64,000 nucleotides of DNA from Oenococcus sicerae. Its GTDB lineage: Bacteria; Bacillota; Bacilli; Lactobacillales; Lactobacillaceae. Under the pieces are notes generated by a model that had not been told where the DNA came from, did not search any database, and was given only the letters and a program-made list of their open reading frames with translations. The stretch is taken from contig NZ_CP029684.2 of assembly GCF_004102045.2 (NCBI RefSeq), positions 1,302,001-1,366,000 on the forward strand, in the 5' to 3' direction. The position numbers and the translations under genes are program-made. Shown here one piece after another: positions 41,806 through 50,739 of this stretch (positions within the stretch are counted from its first letter, which is position 1; each line of letters starts with the position of its first letter).

Positions 41806-41878
41806 ATCTGGGGTGCCTTTTTGGCTGAGATTTGACCCATTGAACCTGATCTGGTTAATACCTGCGAAGGAAGATATA
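41806..41878 (+). ncRNA. TPP riboswitch, ykoEDC operon
   Basis: THI-box core on the forward strand: GGGGTGCC, GGCTGAGATTTGACCC, TGAACCTGATCTGG and TTAATACCTGCGAAGGAAG. It precedes the YkoEDC transporter by about 115 bp. No clean terminator was seen, so it may act on translation or through a less obvious stem (GATAGAGCTGTC region near 41890-41903). Confidence 0.95.
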
Positions 41879-41993
41879 TTTTCTATTTTGATAGAGCTGT
41901 CTTTTAGTAGTTGGAAAAAGGCAGTTTTTTGTTTTGATGAGACCCATTCGATATTAAGCGATTATAAATTTTTAATTCAGAGGATGATACAGG

Positions 41994-42560
41994 ATGACAG
42001 TTAAAAGAAGCTACACTTTGAGGGATATTATTTTCATTGCTTTAATCGGTATTTTTTGCGGAGCTATTTTTTTCGGCACCGACATTATTTATAATTTTTT
42101 AAAACTTGGTTTGTCTGCGCTCGGTCTTGGCCCGGTCGCTAATGATTTGCTCTTGGGACTATGGATGATCGCTGGTCCATTGGCAGCGATGGTGACGCAA
42201 AAAATCGGCGCTTCTATTTTGGCTGAAACGATCGGCGGCGCAGTTGAAGCCTTGTTAGGCGGCCAATTCGGTGCTTCAGCGATTTTATCAGGCTTTATTC
42301 AAGGTTTTGGAAACGAATTGGGTTTTGCATTTACAGGCTACAAGCGTTTCGATAAATTAGGACTGTTGTTTTCTACCATTACCAGTACGATTGTGACTTT
42401 TGCCTGGAGCTTGTTCAATGAAGGCTATGGATCGTACAAGATTGGTTTTCTATTGCTTTTAGTATTTGTTCGTTTTCTTTCGATCGGATTTTTCGCCGGT
42501 GTTGTTGTTTATTGGGTCAACAAATTAATTGAACGCTCAGGCATTACTCATCGCGACTAA
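41994..42560 (+). CDS. ykoE: YkoE, substrate-binding (S) subunit of the HMP/thiamine ECF transporter
   Basis: 188 residues with about five membrane helices. The pattern TLRDIIFIALIGIFCGAIFFGTD, then ANDLLLGLWMIAGPLAAMVTQKIG, ETIGGAVEALLGGQFGASAILSGFIQGFGNELGF is that of YkoE. The TPP riboswitch upstream and the ABC and T subunits downstream fix the role: uptake of thiamine precursor (HMP) or thiamine. It feeds the ThiD/ThiE/ThiM salvage route encoded divergently. Confidence 0.92.
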   Translation: MTVKRSYTLRDIIFIALIGIFCGAIFFGTDIIYNFLKLGLSALGLGPVANDLLLGLWMIAGPLAAMVTQKIGASILAETIGGAVEALLGGQFGASAILSGFIQGFGNELGFAFTGYKRFDKLGLLFSTITSTIVTFAWSLFNEGYGSYKIGFLLLLVFVRFLSIGFFAGVVVYWVNKLIERSGITHRD

Positions 42561-42593
42561 ATCAATTTTGAATTTGATCAGGGAGCAGTTTGC

Positions 42594-44012
42594 ATGGATA
42601 AACTAGAAATGAATAATTTATCATTCAGATATAAAACAGCTGGGCCTTTGATTTTACAAAATGCTAATTTTGTTTTACAGAATCATACTTTTAATCTGCT
42701 GTTCGGGCCATCAGGCTGTGGAAAGTCTACTTTGTTAAAACTTTTAGCAGGTTTATATCCAGCCTACTCAGGTCATGTAACTGCCGGTAAAGTCACACTT
42801 GATGGCCAGGATCTGCAGCTTTTAAGCAAAGATAAACGGGCATCTCGATTGGCGGTTTTGTTTCAAAATCCAACTGATCAATTCGCTATGGAAACAGTTG
42901 ATCAGGAATTTAAATTCACTTTAGAGAATCTGGCGATTGCACCTAGCTCAATGGATAGTATGATCATCGATGCATTGAATCAAGTTGGTATTCTGTCTCT
43001 ACGTTATCGACAGTTTCAAAATTTGTCCGGTGGTGAACTGCAAAAAGTTGCACTGGCGATCGTCCTAGCTATGAATAGCGACATTATCTTATTAGACGAG
43101 CCTTTTGCTAGTGTTGATCGGCAATCGCGCCACGAAATATTAAAATTATTGAAACATCTTCAAGAAGTTGATGGCAAAACGATTTTAGTAACTGACCATG
43201 ACTTAGCAGGTTACGAGAATCTGATCGATCATCTATACACTTTCGCTAATAAGACTTTGACAGCGGTTGAAAATCGGCGTGATGTTTTTCAGCACTATGC
43301 GGAAAATACAGTTGACAGAAAATTCAATTTGCCAAGTTCGACAGAGACAAGCAAGCTGCAGCTTCAAGGAGTGAGTTATCAGAATGGTCAAGATATTTTG
43401 CTGGATAGAGTAGACTTGTCGATTATCAAAGAGCATCTGACACTATTGACTGGTGCAAATGGCAGCGGTAAATCAACTTTTTTTAAAATTTTAACTGGTT
43501 TATATGATTTTCAAGGTATCGTGACCTACGAAGAGCATAATATTTTGAAAATAAAAGCTAAAGATTATGCACGCAAAGTTGCTTTAGTTTTTCAAGATGC
43601 CCAGACGCAGTATCTGCGTTTGTCGGTTCGAGAAGAGATCGATTTAAGTTTAAAATATGCGCAGTATCGGAAATTTTGGACTCCTGAATTAATTAGCAGC
43701 TATTTAACGGCATTAAATCTTCAAGGCTTAGACGAACAAATTGTGTATCAACTTTCGGGCGGTCAGAAAAAGAAACTCCAAATTTTGGAAATGCTCATTT
43801 TAGGAACCGATGTTTTGCTGATGGATGAACCATTAGCTGGGCTTGATCTTGATTCGGTTCTGACTGTGATGAAAATAATTAGTGAAGTAAGAAAACAGCA
43901 GCGGCAAACAATTATCATGATTAGTCACCAGTTGACTGCTGCGGTTAACTATTTTGATTTTCACCTGCACTTAACTAATCGGAAAATGATTTATCAGGAG
44001 ACGATCTCATGA
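42594..44012 (+). CDS. ykoD: YkoD, double ATPase of the HMP/thiamine ECF transporter
   Basis: 472 residues, ATG 42594 with ATCAGGGAGCAG upstream. It has two fused ABC domains: Walker A GPSGCGKST (about 38-46), signature NLSGGELQK and Walker B ILLDEPFA in the first; GANGSGKST (about 288-296), QLSGGQKKK and LLMDEPLAG in the second. It powers YkoE/YkoC. It overlaps ykoC by 4 bp (ATGA). Confidence 0.92.
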   Translation: MDKLEMNNLSFRYKTAGPLILQNANFVLQNHTFNLLFGPSGCGKSTLLKLLAGLYPAYSGHVTAGKVTLDGQDLQLLSKDKRASRLAVLFQNPTDQFAMETVDQEFKFTLENLAIAPSSMDSMIIDALNQVGILSLRYRQFQNLSGGELQKVALAIVLAMNSDIILLDEPFASVDRQSRHEILKLLKHLQEVDGKTILVTDHDLAGYENLIDHLYTFANKTLTAVENRRDVFQHYAENTVDRKFNLPSSTETSKLQLQGVSYQNGQDILLDRVDLSIIKEHLTLLTGANGSGKSTFFKILTGLYDFQGIVTYEEHNILKIKAKDYARKVALVFQDAQTQYLRLSVREEIDLSLKYAQYRKFWTPELISSYLTALNLQGLDEQIVYQLSGGQKKKLQILEMLILGTDVLLMDEPLAGLDLDSVLTVMKIISEVRKQQRQTIIMISHQLTAAVNYFDFHLHLTNRKMIYQETIS

Positions 44013-44674
44013 AGGCGATCAACCCGTCACTTAAATTTGTGTTTGTCATGCTGATCAGCTTAGAAATTTCTTTCACAAATATTATTACGGTCAATATTTA
44101 TCTGATCATACTTGGCGGCATTTACTTACTGATGAATCGAGTTAGCTATAAAAAACTGCTTTGGCTGTTATTAATGCCTTTAATACCAGCCTTTGGTTCT
44201 TGGATGTCTTTTTATTTTAACGGCACAGGGAATTACATTCATACTGCGTGGGTGCTTTTTACACGTGTTTATGCTTACGTTTGGTTTGGTGCTGCTTTGA
44301 CTTTGACGACTGATGCTTCGCAATTATTGGCTTCATTTGAACAAAATTTTCATATGCCGACAAAATTTGTCTATGGTATTTTGGGTGCTTTTAATTTTGT
44401 CCCAAGAATTTTGGAAACGATCAAGCAAGTCAAAATTGCTGCTTTGATGCGTGGCGAAACTTTACACGCTTGGTCGCCACAAATTTTTTTCAAGGCCGTG
44501 CTCATTTCTTTACGCTGGTCAGATAATCTTGCTCAAGCAATGGAATCGCATGGTTTCAGTGAAAAAACTGTCCGAACACATTATAAGAAGTATCCAGTGT
44601 CCTTAACGAGTATTTTGCTGGCTTTATTCATTTTTGCAACTATTCAATTTTTCATTTTTGGTCGTTTCGCATAG
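44009..44674 (+). CDS. ykoC: YkoC, transmembrane (T) subunit of the HMP/thiamine ECF transporter
   Basis: 221 residues. N-terminal membrane helices (FVFVMLISLEISFTNIITVNIYLIILGGIYLLM, LLWLLLMPLIPAFG) are followed by the cytoplasmic coupling motif VKIAALMRGETLHAW and a C-terminal helix ILLALFIFATIQFFIF. This is the EcfT fold, whose Arg motif couples to the ATPase. Third gene of the operon. Confidence 0.9.
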   Translation: MKAINPSLKFVFVMLISLEISFTNIITVNIYLIILGGIYLLMNRVSYKKLLWLLLMPLIPAFGSWMSFYFNGTGNYIHTAWVLFTRVYAYVWFGAALTLTTDASQLLASFEQNFHMPTKFVYGILGAFNFVPRILETIKQVKIAALMRGETLHAWSPQIFFKAVLISLRWSDNLAQAMESHGFSEKTVRTHYKKYPVSLTSILLALFIFATIQFFIFGRFA

Positions 44675-44711
44675 ATTGACTATTTTTAGAATGATAATTA
44701 AAAATTTTGAC

Positions 44712-44750
44712 AAACAAAAAAGCATCAGCGCCATGATGCTTTTTGTTTTA
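44712..44750. terminator. Terminator after ykoEDC
   Basis: AAAAAGCATCA pairs with TGATGCTTTTT around GCGCCA, flanked by A and T runs, so it works in either direction. Confidence 0.8.
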
Positions 44751-44938
44751 CTAATACAATTGCCTATTTAATTATACGGAATCCATCTCAATTGGCGCAA
44801 GAAAATTTTTGAATTTGACGAATTAAGTTTTAAAAGATGCTCTAGCTTAAAATTGTTGCGAAAAAATTGCTTATTCACTCTTGCATGGATTTTTGTTATG
44901 TTTAAATAAAATAAATGGCTTTTAAAGGAGGCAATATT

Positions 44939-45655
44939 TTGCAGAGATCTATTTTAAAAGGAGAGGCAAAAAAGTTATTAACTGAACATTTCTTTTTCTT
45001 TTTTCTCGTATTTTTACCAATCTTATTATTAGAAATTGTTTCATATTTAAGTGATCCTCAGGAATCATTGCCAAACATGAGCAATTGGTTTTGGATCGGA
45101 TTGGCTGCAGATATTATTTCAGGTTTTCTGTTAGACGGCGTGATGCTTTTTGCGATTGATCTTTTCAGAGCTAAAGCAGCCTTTGATAGTCCTTTCGCTA
45201 AGGCTTTTACGATCTTTTCTAAGGCGGAATATGTGATTGCAGATTTCTTGATCAGCCTCCTTTCAGGCTTCTTTATTTTTTGCTGGATGCTTTTGCTAAT
45301 TGTTCCTGGTTTGATCAAGTCACTTTCTTATTCACAGGCCTTTTTCATTTATCGTGACCAGTTGGATAAAGGGGAACGGATTAGCTATTTACAAGCTATC
45401 ACTGCGAGCCGCAAACTCATGGATGGCCATAAAGCCGAGTATTTTGTCATGTCTTTAAGCTTTATCGGCTGGATATTTTTATTCTCAATTCCTTTGGGGA
45501 TCGCAAACGTTCAAAATGCCCCGTTACTTTTGAAAATCATTTGTGGGTTGATCGCAGTTGTCGCAACAGTCTGGTTTATAGCCTATTATCATTTAAGCTT
45601 TGCCAATTTTTACAAAACACTTGCTGCTGAGAATTCAGGCGAAACAAACGATTAG
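44939..45655 (+). CDS. DUF975-family integral membrane protein
   Basis: 238 residues from TTG 44939, placed by AAAGGAGGCAAT at 44924-44935; the upstream ATG 44915 precedes this site. The opening RSILKGEAKKLL is the family signature. About five to six membrane helices follow (FFFLVFLPILLLEIVSYL, LISLLSGFFIFCWMLLLIVPGLI, FIGWIFLFSIPLGIA, LLLKIICGLIAVVATVWFIAYYH), with the conserved KSLSYSQAFFIYRD and ITASRKLMDGHK in between. Role unknown. Confidence 0.75.
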   Translation: MQRSILKGEAKKLLTEHFFFFFLVFLPILLLEIVSYLSDPQESLPNMSNWFWIGLAADIISGFLLDGVMLFAIDLFRAKAAFDSPFAKAFTIFSKAEYVIADFLISLLSGFFIFCWMLLLIVPGLIKSLSYSQAFFIYRDQLDKGERISYLQAITASRKLMDGHKAEYFVMSLSFIGWIFLFSIPLGIANVQNAPLLLKIICGLIAVVATVWFIAYYHLSFANFYKTLAAENSGETND

Positions 45656-45797
45656 TCGCTAATATTTATTCATCATGCTATCTTTGGTCAACTGATAAAT
45701 AATGATGGCCATGAAGATTTTGTCAACCATGCGGATCAATTTTTCAGTTATCAAAAACGTGCTCACAATTGTTAGTACGTTTTTTTGTTTGAAAATA

Positions 45798-45885
45798 GTT
45801 ACAAAAAAATTGACTTTGTAACTTAAGTTAGTATAATAATCATTGTAACAAGTTACAAAAAATAAATAAATGTAACATAAGGAGT
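45798..45885 (+). promoter_or_regulatory. Promoter and GTAAC operators of the SDR operon
   Basis: TTGACT (45810-45815), 16 bp, TATAAT (45832-45837). Repeated GTAAC/GTTAC boxes surround it: GTTACA at 45798, TTGTAAC between the hexamers, an inverted pair TTGTAAC-AA-GTTACAA at 45843-45858, and TGTAAC near 45871. This is a likely TetR/MarR-type repressor site; no regulator gene is adjacent. Confidence 0.65.
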
Positions 45886-45893
45886 AAGAACTG

Positions 45894-46637
45894 ATGAATG
45901 AATATAGTAAAACTGCAATTGTGACAGGCGCCTCGCGTGGTATTGGCCGGCAGATCGCCCTTACGTTAGCTCGGGATGGCTTTAATATTGTCGTGAATTA
46001 CAATGGCAACGCAAAAGCGGCTGATGACGTTGTCAAGGAAATCGAGCAGCTCGATGGTTCAGTGGATGCTTTTGCTGTTCAGGCAAACGTTAGCCAAGTT
46101 GCTGACACGGCTAAATTATTCGATACAGCAATTGCGCATTTTGGTCATGTAGATGTTTTAGTTAATAATGCCGGTCTAATGATTACAGAGCCGATCAGCA
46201 AAGTGACCGAGGATAGTTTTGATAAACAGTTTCTTGTTAATGTTAAAGGGACTTATTTTATGCTGAAAAATGCCTTTGAAAAACTAGCAGATAATGGCAG
46301 TATTATCAATATTTCAACGTCTGTTAATGGCCAAATGTTTCCTACTTATAGCGTTTACGCGGGTACTAAAGGTGCTGTTGAACAATTTACACGCCAATTA
46401 GCTAAAGAATTCGGTGCGAAAAAAATCAACTTAAATGCGATAGCACCTGGACCGACCGGTACAGAACTATTCTTAAAAGGTAAGAGCCAGGCACAAATCG
46501 ATGGGTTGGCTAGCATGAACGCTTTTAATCGACTTGGCACACCGGAAGATATCGCACAGGCTGTTCAGCTGCTTCTTTCACCGCAAGCAAAATGGATCAA
46601 CGGCCAAACAATTCGTGTCAATGGCGGATTTATCTAA
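45894..46637 (+). CDS. Short-chain dehydrogenase/reductase (FabG-like)
   Basis: 247 residues, ATG 45894 with ATAAGGAGTAAG upstream. Classical SDR motifs: TGASRGIGR (NADP-binding), NNAG, catalytic Ser in NISTS, and YAGTKGAVEQF containing Tyr and Lys. The C-terminal NGQTIRVNGGFI is typical of glucose/3-oxoacyl reductase-like members. Substrate unknown. First gene of a three-gene, GTAAC-controlled operon. Confidence 0.88.
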   Translation: MNEYSKTAIVTGASRGIGRQIALTLARDGFNIVVNYNGNAKAADDVVKEIEQLDGSVDAFAVQANVSQVADTAKLFDTAIAHFGHVDVLVNNAGLMITEPISKVTEDSFDKQFLVNVKGTYFMLKNAFEKLADNGSIINISTSVNGQMFPTYSVYAGTKGAVEQFTRQLAKEFGAKKINLNAIAPGPTGTELFLKGKSQAQIDGLASMNAFNRLGTPEDIAQAVQLLLSPQAKWINGQTIRVNGGFI

Positions 46638-46651
46638 GGAGTGGCGTGATC

Positions 46652-47032
46652 ATGACAACTATTGCATCGTATGAAGAAATAAAGAAAAACTACAATCAAC
46701 TTGTTTCTGAGAAATATCAGCTTCCGGACATTTTAAAAAATGATGGTCAAATTCTTGTGCTGGATTCAGATCCAATTAAAATTACGATGGATCTTCAGAA
46801 TGGCCAAGTACAGTCGATCCAAATTCATTCCTCGAAAGATGGCGACCACGCCTGGGATGAAGTTTTTGAGGGTTTTGAACAGGGCATGGGCTGGTCTTCG
46901 ATGAATTTTTATAACGCTTATCGTTCAGCCGTTACTGAACATCAAACAACCGTTGGCAAAGCACATGGTATTCAAGCGATTCACGAATCACCAACCGCAA
47001 ACGACTTAACAGTCACTATTTCTCGAATTTAA
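46652..47032 (+). CDS. Unknown protein between two SDR genes
   Basis: 126 residues from ATG 46652, with TAAGGAGTGG upstream; a frame from 46592 lies in the SDR gene. The sequence SYEEIKKNYNQLVSEKYQLPDIL, then ILVLDSDPIKITMDLQNGQVQSIQIH and SSMNFYNAYRSAVTEHQTTVG forms an alpha/beta domain without recognised catalytic residues. The tight spacing (14 and 27 bp) puts it in the SDR operon. Function unknown. Confidence 0.6.
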   Translation: MTTIASYEEIKKNYNQLVSEKYQLPDILKNDGQILVLDSDPIKITMDLQNGQVQSIQIHSSKDGDHAWDEVFEGFEQGMGWSSMNFYNAYRSAVTEHQTTVGKAHGIQAIHESPTANDLTVTISRI

Positions 47033-47059
47033 ACAAGGTTTCTAAAAGGAGGTCGTTTG

Positions 47060-47983
47060 ATGACGACAGAAGCAAAAATTATTTTAATTACAGGCGCTTC
47101 CAGCGGTTTTGGTGCACTGGCAGCGCGTGCATTAGCTGATGCTGGTAATATCGTTTATGCTGGTATGCGGGAAACAGCGGATCGTAACGCTGATAAGGTC
47201 CAAGCTCTCAAGGATTATGCTGAACAGCATCGTGCTAAGTTGTTTGCAATTGAAATGGATGTTAATGATCAACGGTCTGTTGATGCAGCTGTTTCAGAAA
47301 TTTTATCTGATTATGGCCAAATAGATGTTCTGATTCATAATGCTGGACATATGGTCGTGGGTGCAGCTGAAGCTTTTACACCTGAACAGCTGGCTGATCT
47401 TTACAATGTTAATGTCCTCTCAACTCAGCGTGTGAATCGAGCGGTTTTGCCTCAAATGCGTGAGCGGGGAACTGGATTAGTCGTTTGGGTGTCTAGCTCA
47501 AGCGTCAAGGGAGGCACGCCGCCCTACTTAGCACCTTATTTTGCAGCTAAAGCTGGTATGGACGCTTTAGCAGTATCATACGCAGCTGAATTAGCACGTT
47601 TTGGCGTTGAAACAAGCATTATTGTGCCTGGATCCTTTACAAAAGGAACGAATCATTTCCAACATGCTGGTTTTCCGTCTGATGAGGCTGTTCAAAAAGC
47701 TTATGATGCAAAATATGCTGGTTTGATGGATCAAGTGTCAGAAAAGTTAGCTGCACTTGCGCCGGATGATATTGATCCGAAAATGGTTGCCGATGAAATT
47801 GTGCGAGTTGTCGCTTTACCAGCAGGGCAGCGTCCTTATCGAAGCCATATTGATCCAGCCGATGACGGATCAGCTGCCGTTTCAAAACTCGCTGATCAAA
47901 CTCGCAAGCAGTTCTTGACGAGAATTGGTTTATCGGATTTGTTAAAAACAAGCCCAACTGCTGCAAATCATATTTTGAATTGA
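47060..47983 (+). CDS. Short-chain dehydrogenase/reductase, longer type
   Basis: 307 residues from ATG 47060, with AAAAGGAGGTCG upstream. Motifs: TGASSGFGALAAR, HNAGHMVVG, the catalytic Ser in WVSSSSVKG, and YLAPYFAAKAGMDAL with Tyr/Lys. The C-terminal 60 residues extend beyond the usual SDR length (PAGQRPYRSHIDPADDG). Probably an NADP-dependent oxidoreductase. Last gene of the operon, ended by a strong terminator. Confidence 0.85.
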   Translation: MTTEAKIILITGASSGFGALAARALADAGNIVYAGMRETADRNADKVQALKDYAEQHRAKLFAIEMDVNDQRSVDAAVSEILSDYGQIDVLIHNAGHMVVGAAEAFTPEQLADLYNVNVLSTQRVNRAVLPQMRERGTGLVVWVSSSSVKGGTPPYLAPYFAAKAGMDALAVSYAAELARFGVETSIIVPGSFTKGTNHFQHAGFPSDEAVQKAYDAKYAGLMDQVSEKLAALAPDDIDPKMVADEIVRVVALPAGQRPYRSHIDPADDGSAAVSKLADQTRKQFLTRIGLSDLLKTSPTAANHILN

Positions 47984-47993
47984 TCATTATTTT

Positions 47994-48024
47994 AAAAACG
48001 ACCCTGAAAGGGGTCGTTTTTGTA
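47994..48024 (+). terminator. Terminator of the SDR operon
   Basis: AAAAACGACCC and GGGTCGTTTTT (loop TGAAAGG-like) form a strong stem with a T run. Confidence 0.85.
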
Positions 48025-48162
48025 AAAAATGAATGAGAAAAATTACCGTTGATCATCATAATTCCGCGCAAAGAATATTTTTATCAGAAATTTTCGAAAG
48101 TGCTAAAATAACATAAGTTTTTACTGTTGAAAAGTAAGTACTAGAAATTAGGAGCTAATCAC

Positions 48163-49116
48163 TTGTTTGCTATTATTATTGGTTTTACTATCGGTGTTGG
48201 TTTGCCTTTGCAAACGGCAGTTAATTCGCGTCTGCGCAAAGCTTTTTCTTCGCCGTTACTGTCTTCAATGACATCTTTTACAATTGGCACGATCTTTCTG
48301 GCGATCGCAACACTTTTGACAAAGTCCTCTTTAGGCGTTAGCGGCGCTTTAATTACTAGCCAGCCTTGGTGGATCTGGATCGGCGGTTTGTTCGGTGTGA
48401 TTTTTTTGACCGGCAATATTATTATTTTTCCCTATTTGGGCGGCGTCCAAACGGTCATCATGCCAATTATTGGTCAAATTATTATGAGCATGCTGATTGA
48501 CAACTTTGGCTGGTTTGATTCGCCGACTCATTCTCTTGGATTAGTTCGTATTATTGGTGCTGTTCTGGTCTTGATCGGTGTTTTTTTGTCTATTTCTGGT
48601 GCTCGGATCCTGGCCTTGCATCATGACAAAATGGGAAATGATGTTCGCTTTGATCAGCCGCACATACCTTTTCTTTGGCTTTGGCGGACAGTTGGAATTT
48701 TAACCGGGATGCTAAGTGCCTCACAGACTGCGATCAATGGTCATTTGGGAATTGTTCTGCATTCGGCTGTTAAAGCTTCTTTTATCTCATTTTTGGTTGG
48801 TGCAGCTGCGTTGTGGGTGATCGTGCTGTTAGTTGAACATGGCTATCATTTTGCCCCGGTACTGCATAGAAAATCACCTTCATGGATGTGGATAGGTGGT
48901 TTGATCGGTGCTGTATTTGTATTAGGAAATGCTTACTTAGTTCCTTTGATCGGAACTGGTCTGACGGTCGTCATTGTTCTGCTGGGCCAAATCGTGGGCA
49001 GTATGCTTGTTGACCAATTTGGCTGGTTTGGTGCTCAGCGAAATCCGATTGTGCTGATTAAATTGCTAGGTATTCTGGTGATGCTTTTCGGTGTTGTTCT
49101 CATCAAATTATTTTAA
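48163..49116 (+). CDS. YdcZ/DUF606-type DMT-superfamily transporter, two-repeat form
   Basis: 317 residues from TTG 48163, with TTAGGAGCTAA upstream. Two homologous halves of five helices are visible: [21 protein letters not shown] versus [18 protein letters not shown], and [48 protein letters not shown] versus [48 protein letters not shown]. This is the fused form of the EamA-related YdcZ family. The substrate is unknown. Confidence 0.85.
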   Translation: MFAIIIGFTIGVGLPLQTAVNSRLRKAFSSPLLSSMTSFTIGTIFLAIATLLTKSSLGVSGALITSQPWWIWIGGLFGVIFLTGNIIIFPYLGGVQTVIMPIIGQIIMSMLIDNFGWFDSPTHSLGLVRIIGAVLVLIGVFLSISGARILALHHDKMGNDVRFDQPHIPFLWLWRTVGILTGMLSASQTAINGHLGIVLHSAVKASFISFLVGAAALWVIVLLVEHGYHFAPVLHRKSPSWMWIGGLIGAVFVLGNAYLVPLIGTGLTVVIVLLGQIVGSMLVDQFGWFGAQRNPIVLIKLLGILVMLFGVVLIKLF

Positions 49117-49205
49117 TAAAAAACAAAAAATGTGCGCCATTCGGGGTTTCCAATAGTAAACTAGGTTTATTACAAGCGTATGGCAGAAATTTGGAGGAAA
49201 TAATT

Positions 49206-50090
49206 TTGACTGAAAAAGGCACAGATATCGTTAAGAGAGGAATGGCCGAGATGCAAAAAGGCGGCGTCATTATGGATGTCGTCAACGCAGAACAAGCTAA
49301 AATAGCTGAAGAAGCTGGTGCGACGGCTGTGATGGCTTTGGAACGAGTTCCATCGGATATTCGCAAAGCTGGCGGTGTTGCAAGAATGGCTGATCCAGCG
49401 ATTGTTGAACAAGTTCAAAATGCCGTCTCTATTCCAGTGATGGCTAAAGCACGAATCGGCCATATCGTAGAGGCTCGAGTCTTAGAATCAATGAAAGTTG
49501 ATTATATCGATGAAAGTGAAGTTTTGACACCAGCTGATGATGTTTACCATATTGATAAAAAAGCATTTACGATTCCTTTTGTCTGTGGATGCCGCGATTT
49601 AGGCGAAGCGACTCGTAGAATCGGTGAGGGCGCTGCCATGCTGCGAACTAAAGGCGAGCCCGGAACTGGTAATATCGTCGAAGCGGTTCGTCATATGCGC
49701 TTAGTTAACAGTCAGGTTCATAAGCTGCTTTTAATGTCACCAGAAGAAATCATGGTATTTGCTAAAGAGTTAGGTGCACCTTATGAGATCTTGCTGCAGA
49801 TCAAGAAAATTGGTCGTTTACCAGTGGTTAATTTTGCGGCTGGCGGCGTTGCAACACCTGCTGATGCGGCTTTGATGATGGAGCTTGGTGCTGATGGTGT
49901 CTTTGTTGGTTCAGGTGTCTTTAAATCTGAAAATCCAGCTAAGTTTGCCAAGGCAATTGTTGAAGCAACAACTTATTATCAAGATTATGGCAGAATTGCC
50001 GAGCTGTCTAAAGGGATCGGCGAACCGATGAAGGGGATCGATATGAGTGTGCTTGAAGCTTCTCAACACATGCAGGAACGCGGTATCTAA
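49206..50090 (+). CDS. pdxS: Pyridoxal 5'-phosphate synthase subunit PdxS
   Basis: 294 residues from TTG 49206, positioned by TTGGAGGAAA at 49191-49200. Highly conserved: [50 protein letters not shown], the lysine-bearing [41 protein letters not shown], and [28 protein letters not shown]. It makes PLP from a pentose phosphate, glyceraldehyde 3-phosphate and ammonia supplied by PdxT. Many related lactic acid bacteria lack this route. Confidence 0.97.
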   Translation: MTEKGTDIVKRGMAEMQKGGVIMDVVNAEQAKIAEEAGATAVMALERVPSDIRKAGGVARMADPAIVEQVQNAVSIPVMAKARIGHIVEARVLESMKVDYIDESEVLTPADDVYHIDKKAFTIPFVCGCRDLGEATRRIGEGAAMLRTKGEPGTGNIVEAVRHMRLVNSQVHKLLLMSPEEIMVFAKELGAPYEILLQIKKIGRLPVVNFAAGGVATPADAALMMELGADGVFVGSGVFKSENPAKFAKAIVEATTYYQDYGRIAELSKGIGEPMKGIDMSVLEASQHMQERGI

Positions 50091-50094
50091 GAAT

Positions 50095-50670
50095 ATGACA
50101 GTTAAAATTGGTGTACTTGCTTTACAAGGCGCTGTTAGCGAGCATATGGATGCCTTAACTGACTCTGGTGCGCAGGCGGTTGCTGTTAAGCACATTGACG
50201 AATTAAATGATTTAGACGGATTGGTTTTACCTGGAGGTGAAAGTACAACGATGCGCCGGTTAATGGACAGAACTGGTTTATTTGAAGCGATTAAATCTTT
50301 TGCTGCTAGTAAAGCTATTTTTGGAACTTGTGCCGGTTTAATTTTAATGGCACAAAAAATCGAGGGTCGTCAAGGTCCGCATTTGGGTTTGCTGGATATT
50401 GATGTGAAACGTAATGCTTTTGGCCGCCAAGTAGATAGTTTTGAAGCACAATTAAAAATCGAACATGTCGCAGATGATTTTGATGGTGTCTTTATTCGTG
50501 CGCCATATATTAAAAGTGTTGGGCCGGATGTGGAAATTTTATCAACTTACGACGGTCATATTGTTGCATGTCGCCAAGAACATTTTTTGACCTGCGCTTT
50601 CCATCCGGAACTGACTGGTGATACACGCTTTCATCGTTATTTCGTTCATTTAGTCATGGAAAACAAATAA
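50095..50670 (+). CDS. pdxT: Pyridoxal 5'-phosphate synthase glutaminase PdxT
   Basis: 191 residues from ATG 50095, four bases after the pdxS stop. Class I glutaminase motifs: GVLALQGAVSEH, LVLPGGESTTMRR, FGTCAGLILMA with the catalytic Cys, and the His/Glu pair in CAFHPELTGDTRFH. It releases ammonia from glutamine and channels it to PdxS. The two genes form a simple operon. Confidence 0.96.
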   Translation: MTVKIGVLALQGAVSEHMDALTDSGAQAVAVKHIDELNDLDGLVLPGGESTTMRRLMDRTGLFEAIKSFAASKAIFGTCAGLILMAQKIEGRQGPHLGLLDIDVKRNAFGRQVDSFEAQLKIEHVADDFDGVFIRAPYIKSVGPDVEILSTYDGHIVACRQEHFLTCAFHPELTGDTRFHRYFVHLVMENK

Positions 50671-50698
50671 TTTGATTATGAATTTAATCGTAATCAAA

Positions 50699-50735
50699 AT
50701 AAAACTCGATTTATTATGAATCGAGTTTTTTATTT
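50699..50735. terminator. Bidirectional terminator between pdxT and the nuclease gene
   Basis: AAAACTCGATT and AATCGAGTTTT pair perfectly around TATTATG, with A and T runs on both sides; the flanking genes converge here. Confidence 0.85.
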
Positions 50736-50739
50736 AGAA

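Noticed and set aside
41813-42004. 63-codon forward frame before ykoE
   Set aside because: It starts inside the TPP aptamer, has no ribosome site and is explained by the riboswitch leader.
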